A stretch of DNA of 64,000 bases from Serinicoccus kebangsaanensis (GCF_008919445.1 NZ_VSLG01000004.1:1-64000), one strand, 5' to 3'; shown: positions 44,756 through 53,136, numbered from the stretch's first letter. Made by a program: numbers and translations. Notes: generated by a model from the letters alone, not told the origin.

Positions 44756-45934
44756 ATGAGCGGCCGATGGGTGGGGGTGGACCTGGCGCGCACGCTGGCG
44801 CTGCTCGGGATGTTCGCCGCCCACCTGCTCCCGGACGACGGCTCCGGGCCGGGCGGGGTGAGCTGGGGCTTCCAGCTCGTGGCCGGGCGGTCGGCCGCGC
44901 TCTTCGCCGTGCTGGCCGGCGTCGGCATCGCGCTGGCCGCATCCCGCGCGAGCGTCCTCGCCGACCCCTGGGGCCACCGACGACGCCTGCTGGTCCGGGC
45001 CGTGCTCGTCGGCGGCATCGGCCTGCTGCTCGGCGTGCCCGACCCGGGGGTCGCGGTCATCCTGACCTACTACGCCCTGCTCTTCTGCTGCGCGTTGCCC
45101 GTCCTGCACTGGAGAGCGGGACCGTTGGCCTGGCTCGCCCTGGCGTGGGGCCTCGGCAGCCCGGTCGCGAGCATCCTCCTGCGCGACGTGCTCCCCGACC
45201 CGACGCTGGCCGACCCCTCGCTCACCGGGCTCCTCGTCGATCCCCTGCAGCTGCTCACCGAGCTCCTGGTGACGGGCTACTACCCGGTCCTGACGTGGGC
45301 CACCTATCTGTTCGCGGGCATGTCGGTGGGCCGCGTGCTGGGCGCGCGGGGGGCCGGTCGGGACGTCACCCGACCCCTGGTGCTGGTCGGAGCGGCGTCC
45401 GCCACGCTCGCGCTCGGGGTCTCGGCGCTGCTGACCCGCTCCGGCGAGGTCCGGGGCGCGCTGCTCGCGACGACCGGGCTGGGCGCCGACGACTGGGCGC
45501 TGCTGGACCAGGAGCGACGCGACGGCTACTTCGGCACGCATCCCGACGGAAGCTGGTGGTGGCTCGGGGTCTGGTCGCCGCACAGCGGGAGCATCGTGGA
45601 CCTGGTGCACACCACGGGCAGCGCGCTGCTGGTGCTGGGATGCTGCCTCGCCCTCGTCCGGGCCCTCCCGTCCCTGCCGTGGCCGGTGCTGTCCGGCGCG
45701 GGTCGGGCCACGCTCAGCCTCTACTCGGCCCACGTCATCCTGCTCTCGACCCCACTCGGTGACGCCGGGGTGCTGGCCCGGGACACCTCCACCGGGCTGC
45801 TCGCCCACAGCCTCATCGCCCTCGTGCTCGGGGCCGCACTCGTGGCACTGGGTCGGAGGGGACCCCTCGAGTGGGCCGTCCACCGAGCCGTGGCCGGCAC
45901 TCCTGTCACTCCTGCCCCACACGTCTCCTCCTAG
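44756..45934 (+). CDS. membrane acyltransferase-like protein (HGSNAT/DUF418 type)
   Basis: 392 residues with about ten hydrophobic segments. The start RWVGVDLARTLALLGMFAAHLLPD resembles the heparan-alpha-glucosaminide N-acetyltransferase/DUF1624 region, where the helix-1 Asp/Arg and the nearby His are conserved, and the C-terminal part (LSGAGRATLSLYSAHVILL) resembles DUF418. Transfer of acyl groups across the membrane is inferred from the family. Linked to the GNAT gene. A start a few codons upstream without ATG is possible. Confidence 0.78.
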   Translation: MSGRWVGVDLARTLALLGMFAAHLLPDDGSGPGGVSWGFQLVAGRSAALFAVLAGVGIALAASRASVLADPWGHRRRLLVRAVLVGGIGLLLGVPDPGVAVILTYYALLFCCALPVLHWRAGPLAWLALAWGLGSPVASILLRDVLPDPTLADPSLTGLLVDPLQLLTELLVTGYYPVLTWATYLFAGMSVGRVLGARGAGRDVTRPLVLVGAASATLALGVSALLTRSGEVRGALLATTGLGADDWALLDQERRDGYFGTHPDGSWWWLGVWSPHSGSIVDLVHTTGSALLVLGCCLALVRALPSLPWPVLSGAGRATLSLYSAHVILLSTPLGDAGVLARDTSTGLLAHSLIALVLGAALVALGRRGPLEWAVHRAVAGTPVTPAPHVSS

Positions 45935-45953
45935 CCCACACGAGCGCCACGCC

Positions 45954-45994
45954 GTTCACCTTTTGTTCACTTTTAGGTCGCTTTGGAGTATGCT
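45954..45994 (+). promoter_or_regulatory. AT-rich promoter with direct repeats
   Basis: GTTCAC occurs at 45954-45959 and 45965-45970, each followed by a T-rich run, and an inverted copy GTGAAC sits at 45997-46002. TTCACT (45966-45971), 17 nt and TATGCT (45989-45994) form the likely promoter. This is the longest AT-rich stretch in the window, which suggests strong and/or regulated transcription. Confidence 0.55.
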
Positions 45995-46053
45995 GGGTGA
46001 ACAGAACATGAACGATTCGACCCGAGAACTTGCTCTCGGAGGAGGTGGACCCC

Positions 46054-46209
46054 ATGGCTACCGTTCGCTCCCGCAGCACGAAGAGCCTCCGCGCGACCCG
46101 CGCCCTCACGTGGGTCCCGGTGACCGACGCGACCGGACGCACCCGGATGGAGATGCGCTGGCACCTCGACGCACCCGCGCCACGGATCCGACGCAAGCAG
46201 GCTGCCTGA
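46054..46209 (+). CDS. small basic protein (51 residues), unknown
   Basis: A 51-residue protein with about 12 Arg/Lys. It opens MATVRSRSTKSLRATRALTWV and ends APRIRRKQAA, with a central VPVTDATGRTRMEMRWH. GGAGGAGGTGG lies 6 nt upstream of ATG 46054, the strongest ribosome-binding site in the window, behind an AT-rich promoter and before a perfect terminator. Composition is basic with no membrane segment, so nucleic-acid or ribosome binding is possible but unproven. It overlaps no other convincing gene. Confidence 0.75.
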   Translation: MATVRSRSTKSLRATRALTWVPVTDATGRTRMEMRWHLDAPAPRIRRKQAA

Positions 46210-46231
46210 GCAGCTGAGCGCCGGACGCACA

Positions 46232-46261
46232 GAAGGGCGGGCCCGACCGGGCCCGCCCTTC
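46232..46261. terminator. strong bidirectional terminator hairpin
   Basis: A perfect 13-bp stem (GAAGGGCGGGCCC pairing with GGGCCCGCCCTTC) and the 4-nt loop GACC lie between the small basic-protein gene and the convergent pnp stop. No long U run follows, as is common in GC-rich actinobacteria. It can serve both strands. Confidence 0.85.
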
Positions 46262-46285
46262 CTCATGTGCGACTGGATGCCTCGC

Positions 46286-48757
46286 TCAGTCGGAGGACTC
46301 CTGCGCGTCGCCGCCGGCGCCGTTCTCGGAGCCACCGTTGCTGCCGCGACCACGGCCACCACGCCGTCGGCGCTGCCGACGCGGGCGATCGCCCTCGCCG
46401 TCGGCACCCTCGCCCGCGCTGCCGGCCGGCACGGTCTCGGTGACCTCCGGCGCCTCGGCGTCGTCGGCCCGGCTGGGCTCACCGGCGTCGGACACCGGTG
46501 CCGGCTGCTCGTCCGCAGCGCCGCCCTGCTCGTCCGCGACCACCGCGGCGAGCGAGAGCTTGCCGCGCGGGTCGATCTCCTTGAGCTCGACCTGCACCTT
46601 CTGGCCCACGCCCAGCACGTCCTCGACCGCGTCGATGCGCTTGCCACCGACGAGCTTGCGGATCTCGGAGATGTGCAGCAGACCGTCCTTGCCCGGGAGC
46701 AGGGAGACGAAGGCACCGAAGGTCGTGGTCTTCACCACGGTCCCGAGGAAGCGCTCCCCGATCTCCGGCATCTGCGGGTTGGCGATCGCGTTGATCGCCG
46801 CCCGGGCGGCCTCGGCCGACGGGCCGTCGGTGGCGCCGATGTAGACCGTGCCGTCGTCCTCGATCGAGATGTCGGCGCCGGTGTCCTCCTGGATCTGGTT
46901 GATCATCTTGCCCTTCGGGCCGATGACCTCGCCGATCTTGTCGACCGGCACGCGCACCGAGATCACGCGGGGGGCATACGGGCTCATCTCGTCCGGGGCG
47001 TCGATCGCCTCGTTCATGACGTCCAGGATGTGCATCCGGGCGTCGCGCGCCTGGGTCAGCGCACCGGCCAGGACGTCCGCCGGGATGCCGTCCAGCTTGG
47101 TGTCCAGCTGGATGGCGGTGACGAACTCGCGCGTCCCGGCGACCTTGAAGTCCATGTCGCCGAAGGCGTCCTCGGCACCGAGGATGTCGGTGAGCGCGGC
47201 ATACTGCGTCTTCCCATCGACCTCCGCGGAGACCAGGCCCATCGCGATCCCCGCCACCGGTGCGCGCAGCGGCACACCGGCGTTGAGCAGCGACATCGTG
47301 GACGCGCAGACCGAGCCCATCGAGGTGGACCCGTTGGAGCCCAGCGCCTCGGAGACCTGGCGGATGGCGTAGGGGAACTCCTCGCGGGTCGGCAGCACCG
47401 GCATCAGGGCGCGCTCGGCGAGCGCGCCGTGGCCGATCTCGCGCCGCTTCGGCGAGCCCACACGGCCCGTCTCACCGGTCGAGTAGGGCGGGAAGTTGTA
47501 GTTGTGCATGTAGCGCTTGCGGGACACCGGGGACAGCGTGTCCAGCTGCTGCTCCATCCGCAGCATGTTGAGCGTGGTCACACCCATGATCTGGGTCTCA
47601 CCGCGCTCGAAGATCGCCGAGCCGTGCGCCCGCGGGATGACCTCGACCTCGGCCGACAGGGCGCGGATGTCCTTCAGCCCACGGCCGTCGATGCGCACCT
47701 CGTCGCGCAGGATGCGCTCCCGGATGAGCTTCTTCTGCACCGCGCGGTAGGCCGCGTCCAGCTCCTTGTCGCGGTCGTGGAAGGGCGCGTCCTCTGAGGT
47801 GTCGCTGTCACCGGCGGGGTCCCAGTGCAGGCCGAGCAGCTTCTCCTTCATCGCGATCTTGATCTCGTCGAGCCGGTCCTCGCGCTCGGCCTTGCCGGCG
47901 ATCTGCAGGGCGGCCGTGAGGTCGCCGGTGACGGCCGACTCCACGGCCTCGTAGGCGTCGTCCTCGTAGTCCAGGAAGCGCGGGAACTCCTCGACCTCCT
48001 TGGCGGCGGAGGTGGCCAGCTCGGCCTGCGCCTCGCACAGGACCTTGATGAACTTCTTCGACTCCTCCAAACCCTGGGCGACGACCTCCTCGGTCGGGGC
48101 CTGCTTGCCGCCCCCGTTGACCAGGTCCCAGGTGGCCTCGGTGGACTCGGCCTCGACCATCATGATCGCGACGTCGTCCTCGACGACCCGCCCGGCGACG
48201 ACCATGTCGAAGGTCGAGCGCTCGATGTCGGAGAAGTTCGGGAAGGCGACCCACTGCCCGTCGATGAGGGACACGCGCACGCCACCGATCGGACCGCTGA
48301 AGGGCAGGCCGGAGATCTGGGTGGAGGCGGACGCGGCGTTGATCGCGAGCACGTCGTACTGGTGGTCCGGGTCGAGGGACAGCACGGTGATGACGACCTG
48401 GACCTCGTTGCGCAGCCCCTTCGCGAAGGTCGGGCGCAGCGGGCGGTCGATCAGCCGGCAGGTGAGGATGGCGTCGGTCGACGGCCGCCCCTCACGCCGG
48501 AAGAAGCTCCCGGGGATCTTGCCGAGGGCATACATCTTCTCCTCGACGTCCACCGTCAGCGGGAAGAAGTCGAAGTGGTCCTTGGGGTGCTTGCTGGCCG
48601 TGGTGGTCGACAGCAGCATCGTCTCGTCGTCGAGGTAGGCGGTGACGGAACCGCCGGCCTGCTTGGCCAGGCGCCCGGTCTCGAACCGGACGGTGCGGGT
48701 GCCGAAGCTGCCGTTGTCGATCGTGGCTTCGGCGAAGGTGATCTCTGGACCCTCCAT
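46286..48757 (-). CDS. pnp: polyribonucleotide nucleotidyltransferase (PNPase)
   Basis: 823 residues. PNPase degrades RNA 3' to 5' phosphorolytically. Two RNase PH domains ([25 protein letters not shown] near residue 88; [16 protein letters not shown] near 485), a KH domain ([32 protein letters not shown] near 600) and an S1 domain ([32 protein letters not shown] near 660) appear in order. A Glu/Asp-Arg tail of about 80 residues follows. ATG 48757 has GGAGG upstream. It lies downstream of rpsO, as in many bacteria, with a hairpin between. Confidence 0.95.
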   Translation of the reverse strand: MEGPEITFAEATIDNGSFGTRTVRFETGRLAKQAGGSVTAYLDDETMLLSTTTASKHPKDHFDFFPLTVDVEEKMYALGKIPGSFFRREGRPSTDAILTCRLIDRPLRPTFAKGLRNEVQVVITVLSLDPDHQYDVLAINAASASTQISGLPFSGPIGGVRVSLIDGQWVAFPNFSDIERSTFDMVVAGRVVEDDVAIMMVEAESTEATWDLVNGGGKQAPTEEVVAQGLEESKKFIKVLCEAQAELATSAAKEVEEFPRFLDYEDDAYEAVESAVTGDLTAALQIAGKAEREDRLDEIKIAMKEKLLGLHWDPAGDSDTSEDAPFHDRDKELDAAYRAVQKKLIRERILRDEVRIDGRGLKDIRALSAEVEVIPRAHGSAIFERGETQIMGVTTLNMLRMEQQLDTLSPVSRKRYMHNYNFPPYSTGETGRVGSPKRREIGHGALAERALMPVLPTREEFPYAIRQVSEALGSNGSTSMGSVCASTMSLLNAGVPLRAPVAGIAMGLVSAEVDGKTQYAALTDILGAEDAFGDMDFKVAGTREFVTAIQLDTKLDGIPADVLAGALTQARDARMHILDVMNEAIDAPDEMSPYAPRVISVRVPVDKIGEVIGPKGKMINQIQEDTGADISIEDDGTVYIGATDGPSAEAARAAINAIANPQMPEIGERFLGTVVKTTTFGAFVSLLPGKDGLLHISEIRKLVGGKRIDAVEDVLGVGQKVQVELKEIDPRGKLSLAAVVADEQGGAADEQPAPVSDAGEPSRADDAEAPEVTETVPAGSAGEGADGEGDRPRRQRRRRGGRGRGSNGGSENGAGGDAQESSD

Positions 48758-48854
48758 GGGCCCTCCTTTTCTCTTCACTCTCATCTGCAGCGGGCATCGT
48801 CGTTGTGCCTGCTGGTCGTGCGGGAGGAGGGTGACCCCTCCCCAAACGCAGCAA

Positions 48855-48882
48855 GAGCGGTCCCCAGACGTGGGAACCGCTC
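48855..48882 (-). terminator. hairpin between rpsO and pnp
   Basis: On the minus strand a 12-bp stem (GAGCGGTTCCCA with TGGGGACCGCTC, one G-U pair) has a CGTC loop and is followed by TTGCTGCG. It could end some transcripts after rpsO or be an RNase III-type processing site, as in the rpsO-pnp operon of E. coli; pnp would then depend on read-through or its own promoter. Confidence 0.6.
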
Positions 48883-48893
48883 CCCTGCGAAGC

Positions 48894-49163
48894 TCAGCGG
48901 CGCAGGCCGAGGCGCTTGATCAGCGACCGGTAGCGCTCGATGTCGATCTCCTCGAGATAGCGCAGGAGCCGCTTGCGCTTGCCGACCAGCAGCAGCAGGC
49001 CGCGGCGGCTGTGGTGGTCGTGCTTGTGCTCGCGGGAGTGCTCGGTGAGCTCCTTGATGCGGGCGGTCAGCAGCGCGACCTGCACCTCGGGCGAACCGGT
49101 GTCGCCCTCGGTCGTGGCGTATTCCTTGATGATGTCCTGCTTCGTGGCAGTGTCGATCGCCAT
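48894..49163 (-). CDS. rpsO: 30S ribosomal protein S15
   Basis: 89 residues, full length. S15 binds 16S rRNA early in small-subunit assembly. It shows [63 protein letters not shown], with the [11 protein letters not shown] rRNA-binding loop. ATG 49163 has AAGGAG upstream. In other bacteria S15 represses its own mRNA through a leader structure. Confidence 0.97.
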   Translation of the reverse strand: MAIDTATKQDIIKEYATTEGDTGSPEVQVALLTARIKELTEHSREHKHDHHSRRGLLLLVGKRKRLLRYLEEIDIERYRSLIKRLGLRR

Positions 49164-49230
49164 CGGCGACTCCTTCGGTTGTTGCGCGGCGCCAACCCGG
49201 GCCTGTTCACCGGGGCACTCTCGATCCGCG

Positions 49231-49257
49231 GCCGTCATGACGGCACCGTTCAGGTTA
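49231..49257 (-). promoter_or_regulatory. rpsO leader: -10 element and perfect palindrome
   Basis: TAACCT on the minus strand (49252-49257) is a plausible -10, giving a leader of about 80 nt. Just downstream the perfect 14-bp palindrome GCCGTCATGACGGC (49231-49244) could form a short hairpin. S15 autoregulation is a possibility by analogy only. Confidence 0.4.
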
Positions 49258-49278
49258 TCAGCGTCCGGCGGAGCGCCC

Positions 49279-49284
49279 TAATCT
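49279..49284 (+). promoter_or_regulatory. leaderless -10 element (topoisomerase IB)
   Basis: TAATCT is followed by 6 nt and ATG 49291; GTG 49285 immediately after it is therefore an unlikely start. Confidence 0.5.
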
Positions 49285-49290
49285 GTGACC

Positions 49291-50286
49291 ATGCCGCGGC
49301 TGCGCACCGTCTCCCCCTCCTCGCCGGGCTGGACCCGGCGTCGGTCCGGCCGCGGGTTCACCTACCTGGACGCCTCGGGCGAGCGCCTCGGCGCCGAGGA
49401 CGTCGCCCGGGTCAAGGCCCTCGTCATCCCCCCGGCCTGGGAGGACGTGTGGATCTGCCCGCACCCCCGTGGCCACATCCAGGCGGTCGGCACCGACGAC
49501 GCCGGTCGGCGGCAGTACCTCTACCACCCGGCCTGGCGGGAGAAGCGGGACAAGCTGAAGTTCGACCGGGTGCTCGCGGCCGCCGCGCGCCTGCCCGCGG
49601 CGCGGCGCAGGGTGGCCCGGGACCTGGCCCGTGAGGGTATGCCGGTGGAGCGGGCCGAGGCGGTGGCCGTGCGGCTGCTGGACCTGGGCTACTTCCGGAT
49701 CGGCAGCGACGTCTACACCGACGCGCACGGCAGCTTCGGTCTCACCACGCTCGAGCGTCGCCACGTCCGCGCCCGGGGGGACGTCCTCGTGTTCCGCTTC
49801 GTCGGCAAGTCCGGCGTGGAGCACACCGTCGAGATCGACGACGCCGACGTGATCGCGGCGCTGGACCGGATGCGCCGGCGTCGCTCGGGCGATCGCCTGC
49901 TGGCCTACCAGGAGGATCGCCGCTGGGTCGACCTGGACGCGGCGGCGGTGAACCTCTACCTCGACGGCCTCCTCGGCGGGGAGCTCACCGCGAAGGACTT
50001 CCGCACCTGGCACGCGACCGTCCTGGCCGCCACGTCCCTGGCGCTGTCGCACGAGGACGGCACCACCACGGCGTCCCGGCGCCGGGCGGTGCGGGCCGCG
50101 GTGGAGGAGGTGGCGGCATACCTCGGCAACACGGCGACCGTCGCCCGCTCGTCCTACATCGACCCTCGCGTGATCGATCTCTACGAGGAGGGCACCACCA
50201 TCGCCGAGGCGGCCCAGCGGCGGCATCGCTCGCCCGAGGCCAGGACGCGCGACCTGGAGAAGGCTGTGCTAGAGATGCTGGCATGA
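49291..50286 (+). CDS. DNA topoisomerase IB (poxvirus-type)
   Basis: 331 residues. Single-strand-cutting type IB enzyme that relaxes supercoils. N-terminal GRGFTYLDASGERL and IPPAWEDVWICPHPRGHIQAVGTDDAGRRQYLYHPAWRE are the small bacterial TopIB signature; KDFRTWHATVLAA carries a catalytic Arg, and Y289 in RSSYIDPRVI is the likely nucleophile. It is fused to nothing else. ATGA overlap with the PIG-L gene follows. The start is set by the TAATCT element. Confidence 0.93.
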   Translation: MPRLRTVSPSSPGWTRRRSGRGFTYLDASGERLGAEDVARVKALVIPPAWEDVWICPHPRGHIQAVGTDDAGRRQYLYHPAWREKRDKLKFDRVLAAAARLPAARRRVARDLAREGMPVERAEAVAVRLLDLGYFRIGSDVYTDAHGSFGLTTLERRHVRARGDVLVFRFVGKSGVEHTVEIDDADVIAALDRMRRRRSGDRLLAYQEDRRWVDLDAAAVNLYLDGLLGGELTAKDFRTWHATVLAATSLALSHEDGTTTASRRRAVRAAVEEVAAYLGNTATVARSSYIDPRVIDLYEEGTTIAEAAQRRHRSPEARTRDLEKAVLEMLA

Positions 50287-50996
50287 GCCTGGAGACGTTC
50301 CCGACGGACTGGCAGCGCGCCCTGTGCGTCGTGGCCCACCCGGACGACCTGGAGTACGGCACCGCGGCGGCCGTGGCGCGGTGGACGGACGAGGGCAAGC
50401 AGGTCACCTACCTGCTGGTCACCCGCGGTGAGGCGGGCATCGACACGATGTCGCCGGACCGGGCGGGGCCGCTGCGCGAGCGAGAGGAGCGGGACGGGGC
50501 CCGCGAGGTGGGCGTCGACGACGTGCGCTTCCTGGAGGGCTTCTCCGACGGCGTGGTCGAGGCCGACCTGCGGCTGCGCCGCGAGCTGGCCCGGGTGATC
50601 CGCGACGTCCGCCCGGAGGTGGTGACGACCATCTCGCACGCGGAGACCTTCCCGAACGGCGGCCTCAACCAGGCCGACCACCGCGCGGTGGGGCTGAGCG
50701 TGCTGGACGCGGTGGCCGCCGCCGGCAACCGGTGGATCTTCCCCGAGCTGGTCACCGAGGGCCACGAGCCGTGGGACGGCGTGCGCTGGATCGCCTCCTC
50801 GGCCGGCCACTCCTCCACCCACGAGGTGGACGTGACCGACACCTTCGAGCGGGCCGTGGCCTCGCTGGAGGCCCACCGGGAGTACCTCGCGGCCCTCGGC
50901 GGCGACTACCCCGCACCCCGGGACCTGCTCGGCATGATCCTCGGGACCGGCGAGGACGGCCGCTACGCCTGGCAGGCCCAGGTCTTCCCCCGCTGA
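50283..50996 (+). CDS. PIG-L family deacetylase
   Basis: 237 residues. LmbE/PIG-L fold with zinc-binding AHPDDLEYG (about residues 18-26), REREERDGAREVGVDDVRFL and SHAETFPNGGLNQADHRAVG (about residue 120). These zinc enzymes remove acetyl groups from GlcNAc-containing compounds, such as mycothiol precursors or antibiotics; MshB and Mca are relatives, but the substrate here is uncertain. Coupled to the topoisomerase gene by a 4-nt overlap, an unusual pairing. Confidence 0.9.
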   Translation: MSLETFPTDWQRALCVVAHPDDLEYGTAAAVARWTDEGKQVTYLLVTRGEAGIDTMSPDRAGPLREREERDGAREVGVDDVRFLEGFSDGVVEADLRLRRELARVIRDVRPEVVTTISHAETFPNGGLNQADHRAVGLSVLDAVAAAGNRWIFPELVTEGHEPWDGVRWIASSAGHSSTHEVDVTDTFERAVASLEAHREYLAALGGDYPAPRDLLGMILGTGEDGRYAWQAQVFPR

Positions 50997-51024
50997 CTCC
51001 ACCACCCCGGCACCACACTGCCCC

Positions 51025-51094
51025 GCATGAGCAAGGAAACCAGCCGTGCAGCAGGGAAACGACCCTGCGACGTGTGAGGTTCTCTTGCTCATGC
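51025..51094. repeat. 70-bp palindromic element, copy 1
   Basis: Terminal inverted repeat GCATGAGCAAG (51025-51035) and CTTGCTCATGC (51084-51094), extending to GAAACC/GGTTCT with two mismatches. Inside is a second hairpin, GCAGGG (51051-51056) with CCCTGC (51063-51068). Span is exactly 70 bp, the same as copy 2 at 52152-52221. It lies 26 bp from the 3' end of the AbiEi/DUF559-like gene. No transposase is evident. Confidence 0.8.
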
Positions 51095-51120
51095 TCCGGT
51101 GAAGGGCTGAGCGAGGGCGG

Positions 51121-52083
51121 CTAGCTCGCCACGCGGGCCTGAGCCCGGGCCATGGCCGCCCTGATCTTGGCCAGCACCCGGTGCGGGTGGGCGAGGTCCT
51201 CCCAGGTGAGCCGGACCACCTCGTAGCCCAGTTCCCGGAGCCGGTCCTCCCGCAGCTTCTCGGCGACGAGGTCGGCGTGCGAGGCGTACTTGAGGCGGCC
51301 GTCGAACTCGACCAGGACCGCCGTCCCGTCGATCTGGAAGTCACTGCGTGCCACGACGATCCCCTGCTCGTCCCGGATGACGACCTGCGGGATCGCCGGC
51401 GGCAGCGCCAGGGTATGCAGCACCCACGCCGTCCGTGACTCGCCGGCGCTCTCCCGCCGACCGTCGGCCAGCTCCAGCACGACCCGCGCGGCCTGGCGGC
51501 CGTTCTTGAGGCAGGCCAGGTCGACCTGTGCCGTCAGCTCCTCCGCGGTGCAGGCGCCCGACCGGAGCGCTGAGTCGGCAGCGACGAGGCCGGCCTCGAC
51601 GCCATACTGGGCTGCCACCTGCAGCGAGGCGAGACAGGCAGTGGTGCACGGCACCCCTGCCACCAGCGACACCGAGGTCTCCGGGACCGGGGAGTGCACC
51701 CACAGGCCGCCACCGCGGCGACCCCGCCCGTGGCGGATGCGGGAGGCGTGGGCCAGGTCGTCCACGCCGTAGATCGCCAGTCTCCTGTGCGCGAGGGAGC
51801 TGTGATGGCTGAGCGCCAACCCACCCGGCTCATGACGGACATCGGGAAGGCCCAGTGCGAGGGCGCGGGCGCGCAGCGCGTGCCGCTCCCACGCGGGACA
51901 CTCGCTCCAGAGACGCCCATCGACCAGGACGTTGCGGCGCAGGCGGAGCAGGATCCCGTCGTGCCTCAGGGCGTCGAGGTCCCGGTCGCTGAGGCCCGCC
52001 CGGCGCAGGTGCCCAGAGGTGGTGGTGCCCTCGTGGGCCGCGAGCACGGCGGTGGCCACGGCGGTGCGGGTTGCGGCGTCCAT
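51121..52083 (-). CDS. AbiEi-like winged-helix / DUF559 nuclease-fold protein
   Basis: 320 residues. N-terminal ~75 residues (EGTTTSGHLRRAGLSDRDLDALRHDGILLRLRRNVLVDG) resemble the winged-helix of AbiEi-type antitoxins; a middle part (LALSHHSSLAHRRLAIYGV, CLASLQVAAQYGVEAGLVAADSAL) is family-like. The C-terminal ~110 residues have the Vsr/DUF559 nuclease pattern [48 protein letters not shown]. No partner toxin is present. Such orphan genes are numerous in actinobacteria. This one sits between two 70-bp palindromes. Whether it cuts DNA is unknown. Confidence 0.8.
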   Translation of the reverse strand: MDAATRTAVATAVLAAHEGTTTSGHLRRAGLSDRDLDALRHDGILLRLRRNVLVDGRLWSECPAWERHALRARALALGLPDVRHEPGGLALSHHSSLAHRRLAIYGVDDLAHASRIRHGRGRRGGGLWVHSPVPETSVSLVAGVPCTTACLASLQVAAQYGVEAGLVAADSALRSGACTAEELTAQVDLACLKNGRQAARVVLELADGRRESAGESRTAWVLHTLALPPAIPQVVIRDEQGIVVARSDFQIDGTAVLVEFDGRLKYASHADLVAEKLREDRLRELGYEVVRLTWEDLAHPHRVLAKIRAAMARAQARVAS

Positions 52084-52089
52084 GTGGGG

Positions 52090-52095
52090 AGTCTG
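52090..52095 (-). promoter_or_regulatory. candidate leaderless -10 (AbiEi/DUF559 gene)
   Basis: CAGACT on the minus strand lies 6 nt before ATG 52083. It departs from TANNNT at the first base. Confidence 0.35.
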
Positions 52096-52147
52096 GACCT
52101 GCCCGCGTGACCCCCGCGGAACTTATCCACACCCAGCCAGGGCCCAC

Positions 52148-52225
52148 CCCCGCATGAGCAAGGAAACCCCGCACAGAGCACCTCAACATCCCTGTCCTGT
52201 GCAGGACTTCCTTGCTCATGCGGGG
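52148..52225. repeat. 70-bp palindromic element, copy 2 (arms extended to 18 bp)
   Basis: CCCCGCATGAGCAAGGAA (52148-52165) pairs perfectly with TTCCTTGCTCATGCGGGG (52208-52225). The core GCATGAGCAAG ends are exactly 70 bp apart (52152-52221), as in copy 1. An inner hairpin has GCACAG (52171-52176) with CTGTGC (52197-52202). The interior 48 bp differ from copy 1 except near the ends and around a central CAGGGA. It lies 64 bp upstream of the AbiEi/DUF559 start. Confidence 0.85.
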
Positions 52226-52299
52226 CGGGGTGGCACGGGGAAGGGGGCTGCGCGGGAGGGCGCGGGCGGGGCGGCACCGGGGAGGGCCGGCGGGAGGAG

Positions 52300-53136
52300 C
52301 TACGTGCGGCGCTGGCAGCCGCCGCACCAGAAGAGGTTGCGCCCGGCGACCACCTTGTGCCGGACGGTGGCGCCGCAGCGCAGGCACGGCATACCGGTGC
52401 GCTGGTAGACCGCGAACTCCCGCGGGACGTCCGGCAGCTCACCGCGGTCCAGCGCCGCGCGGGTGTCCTCGAGCACGTCGTCGAGGGTGATGATCGTGCC
52501 GGTCCGCACGCCGTACGGCATCAGCCGCACCAGGTCCTCCCAGATCAGCCGCCACGAGGCCGGCTTCAGCGACCGGCCCGGCCGCAGGGGGTGCAGCCGG
52601 TGCCGCCACAGCACCTCGCAGCGGTAGATGTTGCCGACGCCGGCGAGCACGGTCTGGTCCATGAGCAGCTCGGCCACGGTCTTCCCGGACCGCCGGATCG
52701 AGGCGTATGCCTGCTCCGGGTCGTTCAGCTCGCTCACCGGTTGCAGCGGGTCCGGGCCCTGTCGCCGGACCAGCCGGTCGACCTCCGCCTCGTCGACCAC
52801 CTGGCAGGCCATCGGCCCCCGCAGGTCGGCGACGTGCCGGTCGGACAGCAGCCGCAGCCGCACCGCCCCGGTCGCGGCGGGCTCGGCGCCGGGCGGGTCG
52901 ACGGGGAGCACGAACCACTTCCCGATCAGCCCGAGGTGGACGTAGAGGGTCCGCCCCTGCGCGAAGTCGACGAAGAGCAGCTTGCCGTGCGCCCAGGACT
53001 GCTCCAGCACGGTGCCGTCGAGCAGGCCCGCGCCGTCCGCGAACCGCCCCTGCGGGCTGTTCACCTCGGGCGAGGTGCCCCCGAACGCCCCGTCGATCGC
53101 CCCGGCCAGACGGTGCAGCGTGTGTCCCTCCGGCAT
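52300..53136 (-). CDS. nei: Fpg/Nei-family DNA glycosylase-AP lyase
   Basis: 278 residues. Base-excision repair enzyme for oxidised pyrimidines or formamidopyrimidine. Catalytic Pro2-Glu3 in MPEGHTLHRL is intact; the H2TH region is LLMDQTVLAGVGNIYRCEVLWRH (about 155-180), and a C-terminal zinc finger CLRCG / FWCGGCQRRT binds DNA. The PEGHTLH start resembles Nei1-type proteins of actinobacteria. GAACAT-CTGGCC-ATG may be a leaderless promoter. It is 25 nt from ppc, both on the minus strand. Confidence 0.92.
   Translation of the reverse strand: MPEGHTLHRLAGAIDGAFGGTSPEVNSPQGRFADGAGLLDGTVLEQSWAHGKLLFVDFAQGRTLYVHLGLIGKWFVLPVDPPGAEPAATGAVRLRLLSDRHVADLRGPMACQVVDEAEVDRLVRRQGPDPLQPVSELNDPEQAYASIRRSGKTVAELLMDQTVLAGVGNIYRCEVLWRHRLHPLRPGRSLKPASWRLIWEDLVRLMPYGVRTGTIITLDDVLEDTRAALDRGELPDVPREFAVYQRTGMPCLRCGATVRHKVVAGRNLFWCGGCQRRT

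Noticed and set aside
52123-52131. TTATCCACA, a perfect DnaA box, close to palindrome copy 2
   Set aside because: It is a single box with no cluster, no AT-rich unwinding region and no dnaA/dnaN/gyr genes nearby, so it is not an origin. It may be chance or a titration site.
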